From assembly GCF_005405345.1 (NCBI RefSeq), contig NZ_BJDW01000014.1, positions 1 to 56,933 of the forward strand: a stretch of DNA of 56,933 nucleotides, read 5' to 3'. Origin of the DNA: Enterococcus viikkiensis. GTDB lineage: Bacteria; Bacillota; Bacilli; Lactobacillales; Enterococcaceae. Position numbers and translations under genes: made by a program. Below, piece after piece: positions 25,811 through 34,575 of this stretch; the first letter of the stretch is position 1, and the number at the start of each line of letters is the position of its first letter. The notes below the pieces were generated by a model that saw nothing but the letters and a program-made list of their open reading frames with translations, was not told the DNA's origin and made no database searches.

Positions 25811-26164
25811 TTAATTTTTAGTAAAATCAATAAAGCCAAGATTGTCGTCGATCAAGCCGCCTTCTCCAGATAAACTAAAGGTGCTGAGACGAGAATTGAA
25901 CTTGATCGTCATCTCTTCCTGCAAATCTTCTTTTGAATACCCTTTGATCCAAAAATTACCGACATTTGAAGGAATCTTTTCATCATAATCCGGTTTTTCC
26001 ATCTCTTGTGAAATAATGTTAATCGAAAATTGTGTCTGCATATGGATCATGGCATGCTGAGAATAAGCCCCCACACCATCTTCAAAGGTTAATAGTAATA
26101 ATTTGTCCTTGTCTAAATGGCTCAATACTTTTTCCTTCGCTGCTTCATCAAGTGTAATGTTCAT
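25811..26164 (-). CDS. HesB/IscA-fold protein lacking cysteines
   Basis: A 117-residue protein with the iron-sulfur biosynthesis (HesB-like) fold as found in Lactobacillales: it begins MNITLDEAAKEKVLSHL, has DDGVGAYS-like FEDGVGAYSQHA, and ends with a short strand GFIDF. True A-type Fe-S carriers have three conserved Cys; this protein has no Cys at all, so it cannot hold a cluster in the usual manner. Ribosome site AAGGAG precedes ATG 26164. It follows the phosphohexomutase gene after a terminator and may read into the 25742-25810 gap. Function unknown. Confidence 0.72.
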   Translation of the reverse strand: MNITLDEAAKEKVLSHLDKDKLLLLTFEDGVGAYSQHAMIHMQTQFSINIISQEMEKPDYDEKIPSNVGNFWIKGYSKEDLQEEMTIKFNSRLSTFSLSGEGGLIDDNLGFIDFTKN

Positions 26165-26184
26165 TCTTCTCGCTCCTTTTTAAT

Positions 26185-26237
26185 AAAAAAATCGTTCCTT
26201 CATCTAATGCTTATCATCAGACTAAGAAACGATTTTT
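26185..26237 (-). terminator. Terminator after the phosphohexomutase gene
   Basis: Minus-strand stem AATCGTTTCTT/AAGGAACGATT with a longer internal loop and a T7 tail. Confidence 0.75.
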
Positions 26238-26247
26238 GCAAGCAATT

Positions 26248-27741
26248 TTACTTGTTTATTTGTTGGTCCAGCGTTGTGATATCGATGTTGCTTTCTTGTG
26301 CTAACAACTCACGGAAAATTGGTAATTGTCGCTTTATCTGACCGGCTTGGTCATTCTCTACTTGCATCACCAAGAGTGGCTCATGCAGGCTTAAACGTAA
26401 CAGCATCCAGCCCTTGCCATAAGGATCGTTGATCGAGAAACGAACCCCTTCTTGATTTTCTGGATTTTCCGTGAAGCCGGCGTGCTTTGGTAATTCTTCC
26501 CGGAAGCGTTGAATCATTTGCTGTCCGATTGCTTTATACTCTTCTCCACTGATTGGATAACGAATTTCTAAGGTCTCAGCGGGCTGCTCCAACTCCGCCA
26601 TTAGATCCGTCAACGCCCGCTGTTCCTTTTGCAGCTTCGGTAAGAGCATCAACACTTTGGCAATCACATAGGCACCATCATCTAAGAAGTAATTTTCTTT
26701 AAACGCAGCGTGAGAGCTGGTTTCAATCGCTAGCTGGCAATCTGTCCCAGCTTCATTCAATTCAATCGCTTTATTGATCACGTTACGATAACCGGAAATA
26801 TAGCGGTATTGCTGTCCGCCCTTTTCTTCGATAAAAGCTTTTAAATGATCCGAAGTTGGCGAGTTCGTCACGATTGTGCTGCCAGGATGCTCCTGTAAAA
26901 CGATTGCCGCTAAAACTGCAATCAAATTATTACGATTGATCATTTGCCCGTCTTTCGAAACGATCGCTGACCGATCGACGTCGGTATCAAAAATTACACC
27001 GAGATCCGCTTGATTGTCTAACACGGCCTGCTTGATACTGGCCATTGCTTCTTTATTATCTGGATTGGGAATGTGATTTGGAAAATGTCCATCCGGTTCT
27101 AAAAATTGTGAACCGGTTGTATCTGCACCTAAGACCGCGAGTACTTTATCGGCGAAATAGCCGCCGGCCCCATTACCGGCATCGACAACAATGTTCATAC
27201 CTTCCAAAGGCCGAACACTGCCGCTGCCTTGCTGAATTTTTTCTACAAGATCTGCGGCATAACGAGACAATAAATCCGCGGACTTGACGTTGCCCGCTGC
27301 TTTTTCTGCCGCTTCGGTATGAGTTAGAATGAAGGCGATATCACTTTTTTCCGCACCGCCAGCTTGACTGAAGATTTTGATACCATTGAAATAAAAGGGT
27401 AAGTGGCTAGCCGTCAACATAATGCCCGCATCACAAGCGAATTCCTCAAACTGCGTCGCCATAAATAAAGCCGGTGTCGTCGCTAAGCCAAAATCCAAAA
27501 CTTCACAGCCCGCCGCTGTAAAAACGCCGATCATAGCCGTTTTTAATTCTGGTCCCGTCAAGCGGCTGTCGTGACCGATTCCGATTTTAAATGGACGTTC
27601 GGTCCCTTTGTCCGTTAACCAATTCAAAATTCCTTGGGCAATCAAACGAGCCTGATCCGTCCCCAAATTTTTGATTTTATCCTCTGTTGTGATAGCGATT
27701 CCACGAATATCTGAGCCATTTTGCAATTTCGTTAATTCCAT
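26248..27741 (-). CDS. Phosphomannomutase/phosphoglucomutase family enzyme
   Basis: A 497-residue alpha-D-phosphohexomutase. It has the active-site serine loop LTASHLPFYFNG (TASH-x-P form), the metal-binding loop DTDVDRSA near residue 240, a sugar-binding loop IETSSHAAF (E-x-S-x-H form) near residue 345, and a C-terminal phosphate-binding domain (PYGKGWMLLR). It interconverts hexose 1- and 6-phosphates, probably mannose or glucose. I start at ATG 27741, since the longer frame opens at TTG without its own site. It stands alone between two terminators. Substrate choice between PMM and PGM is not decidable here, and the enzyme is distinct from GlmM. Confidence 0.85.
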   Translation of the reverse strand: MELTKLQNGSDIRGIAITTEDKIKNLGTDQARLIAQGILNWLTDKGTERPFKIGIGHDSRLTGPELKTAMIGVFTAAGCEVLDFGLATTPALFMATQFEEFACDAGIMLTASHLPFYFNGIKIFSQAGGAEKSDIAFILTHTEAAEKAAGNVKSADLLSRYAADLVEKIQQGSGSVRPLEGMNIVVDAGNGAGGYFADKVLAVLGADTTGSQFLEPDGHFPNHIPNPDNKEAMASIKQAVLDNQADLGVIFDTDVDRSAIVSKDGQMINRNNLIAVLAAIVLQEHPGSTIVTNSPTSDHLKAFIEEKGGQQYRYISGYRNVINKAIELNEAGTDCQLAIETSSHAAFKENYFLDDGAYVIAKVLMLLPKLQKEQRALTDLMAELEQPAETLEIRYPISGEEYKAIGQQMIQRFREELPKHAGFTENPENQEGVRFSINDPYGKGWMLLRLSLHEPLLVMQVENDQAGQIKRQLPIFRELLAQESNIDITTLDQQINK

Positions 27742-27801
27742 TACTGCGTCGCCTTCTTTCAATCAAATTTTCTTTCTATCGGTCTTTTAGTTCATTATAC
27801 C

Positions 27802-27839
27802 AAAAATCCCGAAAAAGAAAGCCTTTTCCGGGATTTTTT
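27802..27839 (-). terminator. Terminator after the P-type ATPase gene
   Basis: Stem AAAAATCCCGGAAAAGG paired with CTTTTTCGGGATTTTT-type complement on the minus strand, followed by T-rich sequence. A TATAAT (27799-27794) for the next gene follows at once. Confidence 0.8.
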
Positions 27840-27862
27840 AACATTTCATGTATTCAATTCGT

Positions 27863-30289
27863 TTAAAACACACGTGAAGAGGGATTTTTTTTCGCCCTGC
27901 GTTTTTCTTGCCAACGAATTCGCCAAGCCACTAGCTTGTCCATCACGAAGGTCAATCCTTTAAACAACCAGTAAATCCCAAAGGTCAAAGGAATTACAAA
28001 AAACAAATTACGGTTCCAAAGTTTATCGAAGTCAAAAAATTCTCTAAAGAATAAATAGCAGCTGAGATAGGCTGTACTTAAAACGGCGATCAACGCAATT
28101 TTTTTCTTATCTAGTGGGAATGAGACTTTATATAAGACTAAAAGACCCACACAGCCGGTTAAAAAGACCGACATCGTTGAAGTGGCTTGATAATCTAAAT
28201 GAAATAAAAGCGCCGCTAATTGGATAATCATCACTGCACTTACCACGGTCAAAGCTCCCGGTAAGGAAACGCGGAAAATATTATTTAAGAAATCCCCTTT
28301 GATTCGTTCATAGCTTGGTTTCAAGGCCAGGAAGAAAGATGGAATGCCGACCGTCAATGCATTGATTGGAGTTAATTGGACCGGCTCGAAGGGATATGGA
28401 TTGGTTAGAATCATAAAGATCACCGCCAAGATTAATGAATAAATCGTTTTGACTAAATACATCGAAGCCACTCGTTCAATGTTATTAATCACTCGCCGAC
28501 CTTCATTTAGCACCGTTTGCATCCGAGCAAAGTCTGAATCCAGCAAAATAACATCTGCCGCCGCACGAGCCGCACTACTACCATTGGCCATTGCCACGCC
28601 GATGTCCGCTTCTCGTAATGCCAAAACGTCATTTACCCCATCACCGGTCATACAGACGGTATGATTTTTTTTCAAGGCTTGAATCAAGGACTGCTTTTGC
28701 TTCGGCGTCACGCGACCAAATACTGTCGTGTGATTAACCAGTGTTGGATAATCGATTGGTTCATCTAGACTGGACATATCCACAAAGGCTTCTGCATTTT
28801 GAATCCCAGCCTTTTGGGCGATTTTTGAAACAGTCAAAGGATGATCCCCAGAAATCACTTTTAATTGAACGTCTTGTTGAACAAAGTAGCCAAAGGTTGC
28901 CCGCGCATTTTCTCTTAAATTATCTGAAATGATCAGTGTCGCCAACAAACGTGGTTCTTCGATCATTTCTTCTTCCAGCAGTCCAGGATACTCGACTAAC
29001 ACTAAGACCCGCTGACCCGCTGCCAAATAAGGTTGAAGCTTACTTTGCATTTCTGCTGACATCTTTTTGAAAATAAATTCTGGTGCACCAAAAGCAAAAC
29101 TCCCTTGTTCTTTAAAGGTAACCCCGCTCCATTTGCGAGCAGAAGAAAAAGGAACGACCTTTTCCGCCTGCCACTCGTCTCTGGTAGGAAATGCCTCCCG
29201 CAACGCTTTAGCAGTCGCATTTTGATCCTTTAATTGATTCAATAATGAGCCCATGATGGTATTTAGACGGCTGTCTGAAATATCTTCTAATACTGCCTCT
29301 TCAAATTTCAAGGTGCCATCTGTAATTGTACCGGTCTTATCCAAACAGATTACGTCTACCCGTGCCAATGTTTCAATCGACGGCAACGCCTGAACCAGCA
29401 CTTTTTTCCTTGCCAAGTTTGCTGCTCCAACCGCGAAGGCGACACTTGTCAATAGCATCAGGCCTTCTGGAATCATACTGACTAATGCCGCAACGGTGCC
29501 TAATACCGCTTGTTTGATCGAATCTGAGGCTTGGTACTGACTATAAAACAAGCCTAGTCCTACTGGAACAATCACGATCGTCAAGACGGCGATCATTCGA
29601 CTTAGTACCTTAGTCAGTTCAGAGCTGCCCGTTTTTTTCGCCTTCGCTTCACTCGTTAATTGCTCCGCGAAGTTTTCTTTTCCCACCGCTGTTCCTTGAT
29701 AAAAACATTCGCCAGCTGTAACGAAGCTCCCACTAAATAATTGATCTCGCTGACTTTTTTGAACGCGATCCGCTTCTCCAGTCAGCAAGGATTCATCGAC
29801 TTCAACGCCCTCGCCTGCCAATAATTTACCATCCACCGGCACTTGATCACCGTTGCGTAAATAAAGTACATCGCCTAAGACGATCGCTTCCTGATCGATC
29901 TGCTGGAGCTGACCGCCTCTTAACACAACTGCTTTACTTTTAGCCAAGACGGATAATTTATCGATTGTGTGCTTCGCTCGCAGCTCTTGGATGATCCCAA
30001 TCAACGTATTAATCACCACCACACCGAAAAACAATGTGTTTTTTGGTGAACCCACGAGTAACACTAGCAATGCCAAAACGAAGTTCAGTATATTAAAAAT
30101 ATTGATAGTGTTTTCTTTAATAATTTCTTTGTCTGACTTCAATAAATTTTCTTCCACTCGATTGGTCTGATCTTGTTGGATTTTTTGTTGGACTTCGGCC
30201 TCTGTCAATCCAGCTAAATCATCAGGAATCACCACTGTATCAAAGTCAAATTCTTCCTCCACCGTTTGAATATCTGTTTTTTTCTTCAT
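27863..30289 (-). CDS. Cation-transporting P-type ATPase (CtpE-like)
   Basis: An 808-residue ion pump. The actuator loop TGE is at residues 170-172, PEGL at 274-277 in helix 4, the phosphorylated Asp317 in DKTGT, and the hinge TGDGVNDVLAL near residue 590. There is no N-terminal heavy-metal domain and no CPC motif, so it is not a copper/zinc/cadmium pump. The C-terminal block QLTPINALTVGIPSFFLALKPSYERIKG reminds me of the mycobacterial CtpE group, linked to calcium; that comparison is from memory. A helical N-terminal extension of about 50 residues is acidic. It is a single-gene unit with its own terminator. Ion specificity remains open (Ca, Mg or Mn). Confidence 0.85.
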   Translation of the reverse strand: MKKKTDIQTVEEEFDFDTVVIPDDLAGLTEAEVQQKIQQDQTNRVEENLLKSDKEIIKENTINIFNILNFVLALLVLLVGSPKNTLFFGVVVINTLIGIIQELRAKHTIDKLSVLAKSKAVVLRGGQLQQIDQEAIVLGDVLYLRNGDQVPVDGKLLAGEGVEVDESLLTGEADRVQKSQRDQLFSGSFVTAGECFYQGTAVGKENFAEQLTSEAKAKKTGSSELTKVLSRMIAVLTIVIVPVGLGLFYSQYQASDSIKQAVLGTVAALVSMIPEGLMLLTSVAFAVGAANLARKKVLVQALPSIETLARVDVICLDKTGTITDGTLKFEEAVLEDISDSRLNTIMGSLLNQLKDQNATAKALREAFPTRDEWQAEKVVPFSSARKWSGVTFKEQGSFAFGAPEFIFKKMSAEMQSKLQPYLAAGQRVLVLVEYPGLLEEEMIEEPRLLATLIISDNLRENARATFGYFVQQDVQLKVISGDHPLTVSKIAQKAGIQNAEAFVDMSSLDEPIDYPTLVNHTTVFGRVTPKQKQSLIQALKKNHTVCMTGDGVNDVLALREADIGVAMANGSSAARAAADVILLDSDFARMQTVLNEGRRVINNIERVASMYLVKTIYSLILAVIFMILTNPYPFEPVQLTPINALTVGIPSFFLALKPSYERIKGDFLNNIFRVSLPGALTVVSAVMIIQLAALLFHLDYQATSTMSVFLTGCVGLLVLYKVSFPLDKKKIALIAVLSTAYLSCYLFFREFFDFDKLWNRNLFFVIPLTFGIYWLFKGLTFVMDKLVAWRIRWQEKRRAKKNPSSRVF

Positions 30290-30396
30290 CCGGTTTCACC
30301 TCATCTCATTTGTCGCAAAACGCCATTGACAGCGAATTTTTTCTCTATCAGTATCTTAACACGACTTTCATTTTAAGTCGGGACAGAGCCATTCCC

Positions 30397-30903
30397 TTAT
30401 TTTTGAATCGAATACACGTCATGAGGCATCTCTACACCTCGATAATGTTTGACAATTTTTTGGCGTCGACTCATCCCATTTCTCTCTGCAACTTTTTGGG
30501 AAGCTCGATTCGTATCACGAATAATCGAAAAAATCTCCTGTACCTGTAATTCATCAAAGGCATATTTTTTGCAAGCTCGCGCCGCCTCAATGGCATAGCC
30601 TTGGTGCCAAAATTCGCGCTGAAATAAATAGCCAATCTCTAAAATTTGATCCGTTCCAACGAGTTGCCACGTTAACCCGCATTGTCCGATCATTTCATCC
30701 GTCTCTTTTAAAACCACCGCCCATAAGCCAAAACCGTCTCGCTGGTAATTCATTAATTGCTTTTCCAACCAATTCTGAACCATTTGATCATCAAAGGCCC
30801 CTTCATACGCTGTCATTGTTTCTTCATCTTGTAAGATTTTTTTTAGAGCAGGTAGGTCTGACACCTGCAACTCCCGCAGGAATAATCGTTTCGTCTCAAT
30901 CAT
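30397..30903 (-). CDS. GNAT N-acetyltransferase, RimJ/RimL type
   Basis: A 168-residue acetyltransferase: MIETKRLFLRELQVSDLPAL at the start, the acetyl-CoA pyrophosphate loop in FQREFWHQGYAIEAARACKKYAF (Q/R-x2-GxA form) near residue 100, and DTNRASQKVAERNGM, a hallmark of the RimJ/RimL-like GNATs. It would acetylate a protein N-terminus or small amine; the substrate is unknown. It lies 107 nt upstream of the P-type ATPase on the same strand, and the region between them shows no obvious terminator. Confidence 0.85.
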   Translation of the reverse strand: MIETKRLFLRELQVSDLPALKKILQDEETMTAYEGAFDDQMVQNWLEKQLMNYQRDGFGLWAVVLKETDEMIGQCGLTWQLVGTDQILEIGYLFQREFWHQGYAIEAARACKKYAFDELQVQEIFSIIRDTNRASQKVAERNGMSRRQKIVKHYRGVEMPHDVYSIQK

Positions 30904-30941
30904 CTATGTTTCCTCCTAACAGCTAGTCTCAAACAAGTTAC

Positions 30942-30970
30942 AAAAAGCCGAAACAATAAATTGTCTCGGC
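30942..30970 (-). terminator. Terminator of the yhaO-yhaN-yhaM operon
   Basis: Stem GCCGAGACAAT/ATTGTTTCGGC (one wobble) with a two-base loop and a TTTTT tail on the minus strand, 34 nt after the yhaM stop. Confidence 0.85.
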
Positions 30971-31003
30971 CCTACGTTTTACATTATTGTCGCAGCTGTT
31001 ACT

Positions 31004-31948
31004 TTAAATATCTTTTGGAACATAAAAGCTGCGATTGTCCATTCCAAAGATCCGTTCGGTATAGGTGCCTGGCTCTGCATTTTTAACAGCACTGGAAAGC
31101 ATCTGCATCGAAGCATCAATGTTATCGATCTGATGCAAAATCTCGGCCTCCATGATCCGTGGACGAACAGGCGAACCGTATTCCAACAAGCCATGATGAG
31201 AAAGCACCATGTGGCGTAGAACGACCACATCTTCATCCGCGTCATTGATTTTCAATTCTATACAGGCTTTGGTGATTTCTTCATCCACTAGCACCAAATG
31301 ACCGACAAGATTACCTACGACCGTATATTCGGTGGATGAAGGGCCGGATAACTCAATGACTTTTCCTAAATCATGAATGATGATCCCAGCGTATAGCAGT
31401 GACGCATTTAGCTGCGGGTATTCTTTTGCGATTGCTTTGCCTAAGCGCAGCATAGTCAATGTGTGAAAGGCCAACCCACCGGCAAAGGCATGATGGTTCC
31501 GTTTGGCCGCCGGAAATTCGAAAAATTCTTTTTGGTATTTATTCAGAAGATAGCGAACGATCCGATTCCAATGAGCGTTCGTAATTTCAAACAAGGTCTG
31601 ATTGATTTCTTCTTCCATCTCTTCACGCTTGATCGGTGCCCGTTCCATATATAAAGCAGGATCATTGGGCTCCTCGGGTTTGGTAGTTCGCAAGTGCAGG
31701 ATCTTGACTTGTGGATTGCCTTGATACATTTCACGCTTCCCTGTTAACAAGACGACTTGTCCGGCTTTATAGCGTTTAATTTCTTCTTCTGACGCATCCC
31801 AAAATTTTCCGTCAACTGTTCCTGAAGTATCTTGGAAAGTAAAGGCGATAAATTTTTTCCCATTTTTAGCTAAACGGACATCGGCATTTTTGATCAGTAC
31901 ATACATTTCAAATTGCTCGTCAACCGTTAATTCTTTGATCTTTTTCAT
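31004..31948 (-). CDS. yhaM: 3'-5' exoribonuclease YhaM
   Basis: A 314-residue nuclease with an N-terminal OB fold (NADVRLAKNGKKFIAFTFQDTSGTVDGKFWDAS) and an HD domain (HHAFAGGLAFHTLTM near residue 160; HDLGKVIELSG near residue 193; VLSHHGLLEYGSP). YhaM removes nucleotides from RNA and single-stranded DNA 3' ends with Mn. It overlaps yhaN by 4 nt and is the last gene of yhaO-yhaN-yhaM, a conserved Firmicute order, so it may act on products of the Mre11/Rad50-like pair. Confidence 0.94.
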   Translation of the reverse strand: MKKIKELTVDEQFEMYVLIKNADVRLAKNGKKFIAFTFQDTSGTVDGKFWDASEEEIKRYKAGQVVLLTGKREMYQGNPQVKILHLRTTKPEEPNDPALYMERAPIKREEMEEEINQTLFEITNAHWNRIVRYLLNKYQKEFFEFPAAKRNHHAFAGGLAFHTLTMLRLGKAIAKEYPQLNASLLYAGIIIHDLGKVIELSGPSSTEYTVVGNLVGHLVLVDEEITKACIELKINDADEDVVVLRHMVLSHHGLLEYGSPVRPRIMEAEILHQIDNIDASMQMLSSAVKNAEPGTYTERIFGMDNRSFYVPKDI

Positions 31949-34575
31949 CGTTGAACTCCCTTCAATTCCCAGACTGGCTGGTGAAGCTTTTGATAATAGC
32001 TTACCATTTCTTGGTCAGATGACAAACAAATGATTTGATAATTTTCGCTGAATTGCTGTAATAATTTCGCAAATTGATATTTTCGCTGATGATCGTAATG
32101 CAACCAGCCATCATCTATGATCACAGGACACAAGGGATGCTTTTGCTGCAACGCTAAATAAGCAAAACGAAACGCCATCATCACCTGGTCTTTCGTCCCG
32201 GTGGAAAGATTATAGAGACTCAGCTGATCCACCGTCAATAATCCTTCGTTAAAATCTAAACGGCTGTGGTCATTATTGGTCAGCAGTTGGAAATAACTAG
32301 TTGCTTGTTTTAATAATTCCGGTAGTTGTTGTTCTGACAGTTCAGTAGCTAGATCTTGCAGCAATTGGTTTTCTAGCTTCGCCACCGCGTACGCCATCGT
32401 TAATTGTTCAACTAGTGCTTGCTGCTGACTGGCCTGCTGATAAAGCGTGTCTAGAGTACCGTCAGCCTGCATTTGCTGGATCTGCAAACGGGAACGCTGT
32501 TCTTGTTCTTGCATCTTCAACAGCTCGACTTCGCCAGCTTGAAGCTCCTGTTGTAAGATACCCAAAGACTGCTCAATTTCTACAAGGCTAGTCTCTTCTG
32601 CAAACAACGGCACCACGCTTTCCGTCAATTCCCGCAAGCGCGCTTGCTTACGGCTAAGCTCTGTTTCCCGTTGTAAAAAGGCTGGGATCTCTGACGGGTA
32701 CGCCAATTGAAATTTTTCCAATAATTTTTGCTGCTGTTCTAACAATTGTTGTTGCTGCTTTTGCGTTTCATGGATCCGCTGTTGCAAGACCGTATTTTCC
32801 TGATAAGTCTGAGCAAAACGAATCTGCTCCATTTCCTTCACAAAGGTAGCTAAGGTTACAAATTTCTCAGATAAATTTTTTTCATGCAATGGTAACCACT
32901 CGGCTAAAAAGTCAAAGCGTTGTTCTTGCTGCATCAGCTTTTGGCGTAAAGCAGATTGTCGCTCTCCTAGCTCCGCACTAGACTGAAGCCGTGCTAAATA
33001 ACTTTGTGCTTGCTGATTTTCTTGGATAACCAAAAATTTCTGTTCCAAGCTAGAGAAATTTCGTTGCTGCAATTCTTTTTGGATGTGTGCAAGCAACTGC
33101 TGTTCTTTTCCCTGACTCAACGCATTTTTTTTAGTAATTTCCACCAGCTGACCTTCGTAAATATCCAGCTGACCTAATTTTTCTTGCCAAGTTCCTTTGT
33201 CTGCCGGTTTATTTCGTTTCACTCCTCCGATGATCCCGCAAACGGCTGCTGCCACGAGCAAAAGATACCGGAAAGGAGGTGGCAGTATGAAGGCCACAAC
33301 TATTGCTGCAACTGCTGCGATCAACAGCCACGGTTGTTTCTTTTGGGGATTAAAAAGTTCCGGATGCTTTTTTTCGTAGTCATTGAGACTGACTTCGGCT
33401 TGATCACGCTGTTCCTTAACTAGCCGCAGCTGAATCTGTTGTTCTTCCAATGTTTTTTGCACCTCTTGCAAGGGGGCAAAAAGCTGGTGGATCGCTGTCT
33501 CATCAGCAAATGGGCGTGGCGGCGTTTGCTGCCACTTTGCTGGAAGTTCACTAGCTTGAGCCAGCTTCACCGCGATCCGTTGCTCCTCATCCAGCATTCG
33601 ATTCATGGCGACTTGTTCTGTTAATAATTGCTGAATCTTCGTTTCATTTTCTAAATAGAAATAGTACCGAGCAGATTCTTGGTTGCCACTATGCTGCTGC
33701 AGTGCGCCGTGTAATTTTTCCTGTTCCTTCATTAACTGCTGGTATTCTTGATAAAATTCTTGTAATTGCGCTTGCTCCGGCTCAGTCGCTGACAGATCCA
33801 GATTCATTTTTTTCAACCCTAAGAATTCCGCATAGCCAGACCAATTCAGCCGTTGCTGCTCCAAGGCTAGTTGCTGCTCTTGCAACTGGCGATTCCTCCC
33901 GACTTGACGAGCCACTTGCAGCTTTTCTTCATCGGCTTGTCGGACTAATTGCTGATAGCCCGCTTCTTGCGCTTCCTTTTCTTTGATCTTTTGTTGCAGA
34001 CTTTGATAATTTTGCAACGCTACATTCAAGGGTTGCTTGCGGCCACGGGGCCGATAAAGACTTTCATAATTATTTTTCAGCTGTAAGCGTTGTTCGAATA
34101 ATTCATTGCTACCGGAAAGCCCTAGAGAAATTAGTGCCTCATGCAAATTTTCTTCATTCAATGTTTCTAGTTGCTGCAGTTGCTCCTGTTGAAACGTAAA
34201 AACTTGGCGAAAGAGCTGAAGGTTTAATGGATAGAGAATTTTTTCCAGCAAGTCTTCTTCTCCTTGTTGACCATCGGCTAGCCAAATCTTTGCTTTACCT
34301 TTATTTTTCGTTTTATACCGCTCAACAGTCACCGTTCCGTAAACTGGATGGACCAGCAGCAAACGACCGCCAAAACCGCTGCCATCGTTAGGTGTATAAT
34401 CTTGACCCTTTTTACGCTTGGTAGGAAAACCGAATAAAATCGCTTGGATAAATTGATACAATGTCGATTTGCCGGCTTCATTCAAGCCGTAGACCAACTG
34501 ATTTTTTGCTTCAAATAAAAACGTCTGCTGGCGCCACTTGCCAAAGCTAGTGATCTCCGCTTTTTTAATCCACAT
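31945..34575 (-). CDS. yhaN: Rad50/SbcC-like AAA ATPase YhaN
   Basis: An 876-residue ATPase. Walker A is GLNEAGKST at residues 30-38; the C-terminal head has the signature LYNLSTGTKDQVMMAFRFAYLAL and Walker B PVIIDDGW. Long glutamine-rich coiled coils fill both arms. Unlike true Rad50, the middle (about 412-450) carries two adjacent hydrophobic helices (LLIAAVAAIVVAFIL and YLLLVAAAVCGIIGG), so the coil apex seems membrane-inserted, as recorded for YhaN-type proteins. It overlaps yhaO by 11 nt and yhaM by 4 nt. Confidence 0.9.
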   Translation of the reverse strand: MWIKKAEITSFGKWRQQTFLFEAKNQLVYGLNEAGKSTLYQFIQAILFGFPTKRKKGQDYTPNDGSGFGGRLLLVHPVYGTVTVERYKTKNKGKAKIWLADGQQGEEDLLEKILYPLNLQLFRQVFTFQQEQLQQLETLNEENLHEALISLGLSGSNELFEQRLQLKNNYESLYRPRGRKQPLNVALQNYQSLQQKIKEKEAQEAGYQQLVRQADEEKLQVARQVGRNRQLQEQQLALEQQRLNWSGYAEFLGLKKMNLDLSATEPEQAQLQEFYQEYQQLMKEQEKLHGALQQHSGNQESARYYFYLENETKIQQLLTEQVAMNRMLDEEQRIAVKLAQASELPAKWQQTPPRPFADETAIHQLFAPLQEVQKTLEEQQIQLRLVKEQRDQAEVSLNDYEKKHPELFNPQKKQPWLLIAAVAAIVVAFILPPPFRYLLLVAAAVCGIIGGVKRNKPADKGTWQEKLGQLDIYEGQLVEITKKNALSQGKEQQLLAHIQKELQQRNFSSLEQKFLVIQENQQAQSYLARLQSSAELGERQSALRQKLMQQEQRFDFLAEWLPLHEKNLSEKFVTLATFVKEMEQIRFAQTYQENTVLQQRIHETQKQQQQLLEQQQKLLEKFQLAYPSEIPAFLQRETELSRKQARLRELTESVVPLFAEETSLVEIEQSLGILQQELQAGEVELLKMQEQEQRSRLQIQQMQADGTLDTLYQQASQQQALVEQLTMAYAVAKLENQLLQDLATELSEQQLPELLKQATSYFQLLTNNDHSRLDFNEGLLTVDQLSLYNLSTGTKDQVMMAFRFAYLALQQKHPLCPVIIDDGWLHYDHQRKYQFAKLLQQFSENYQIICLSSDQEMVSYYQKLHQPVWELKGVQR

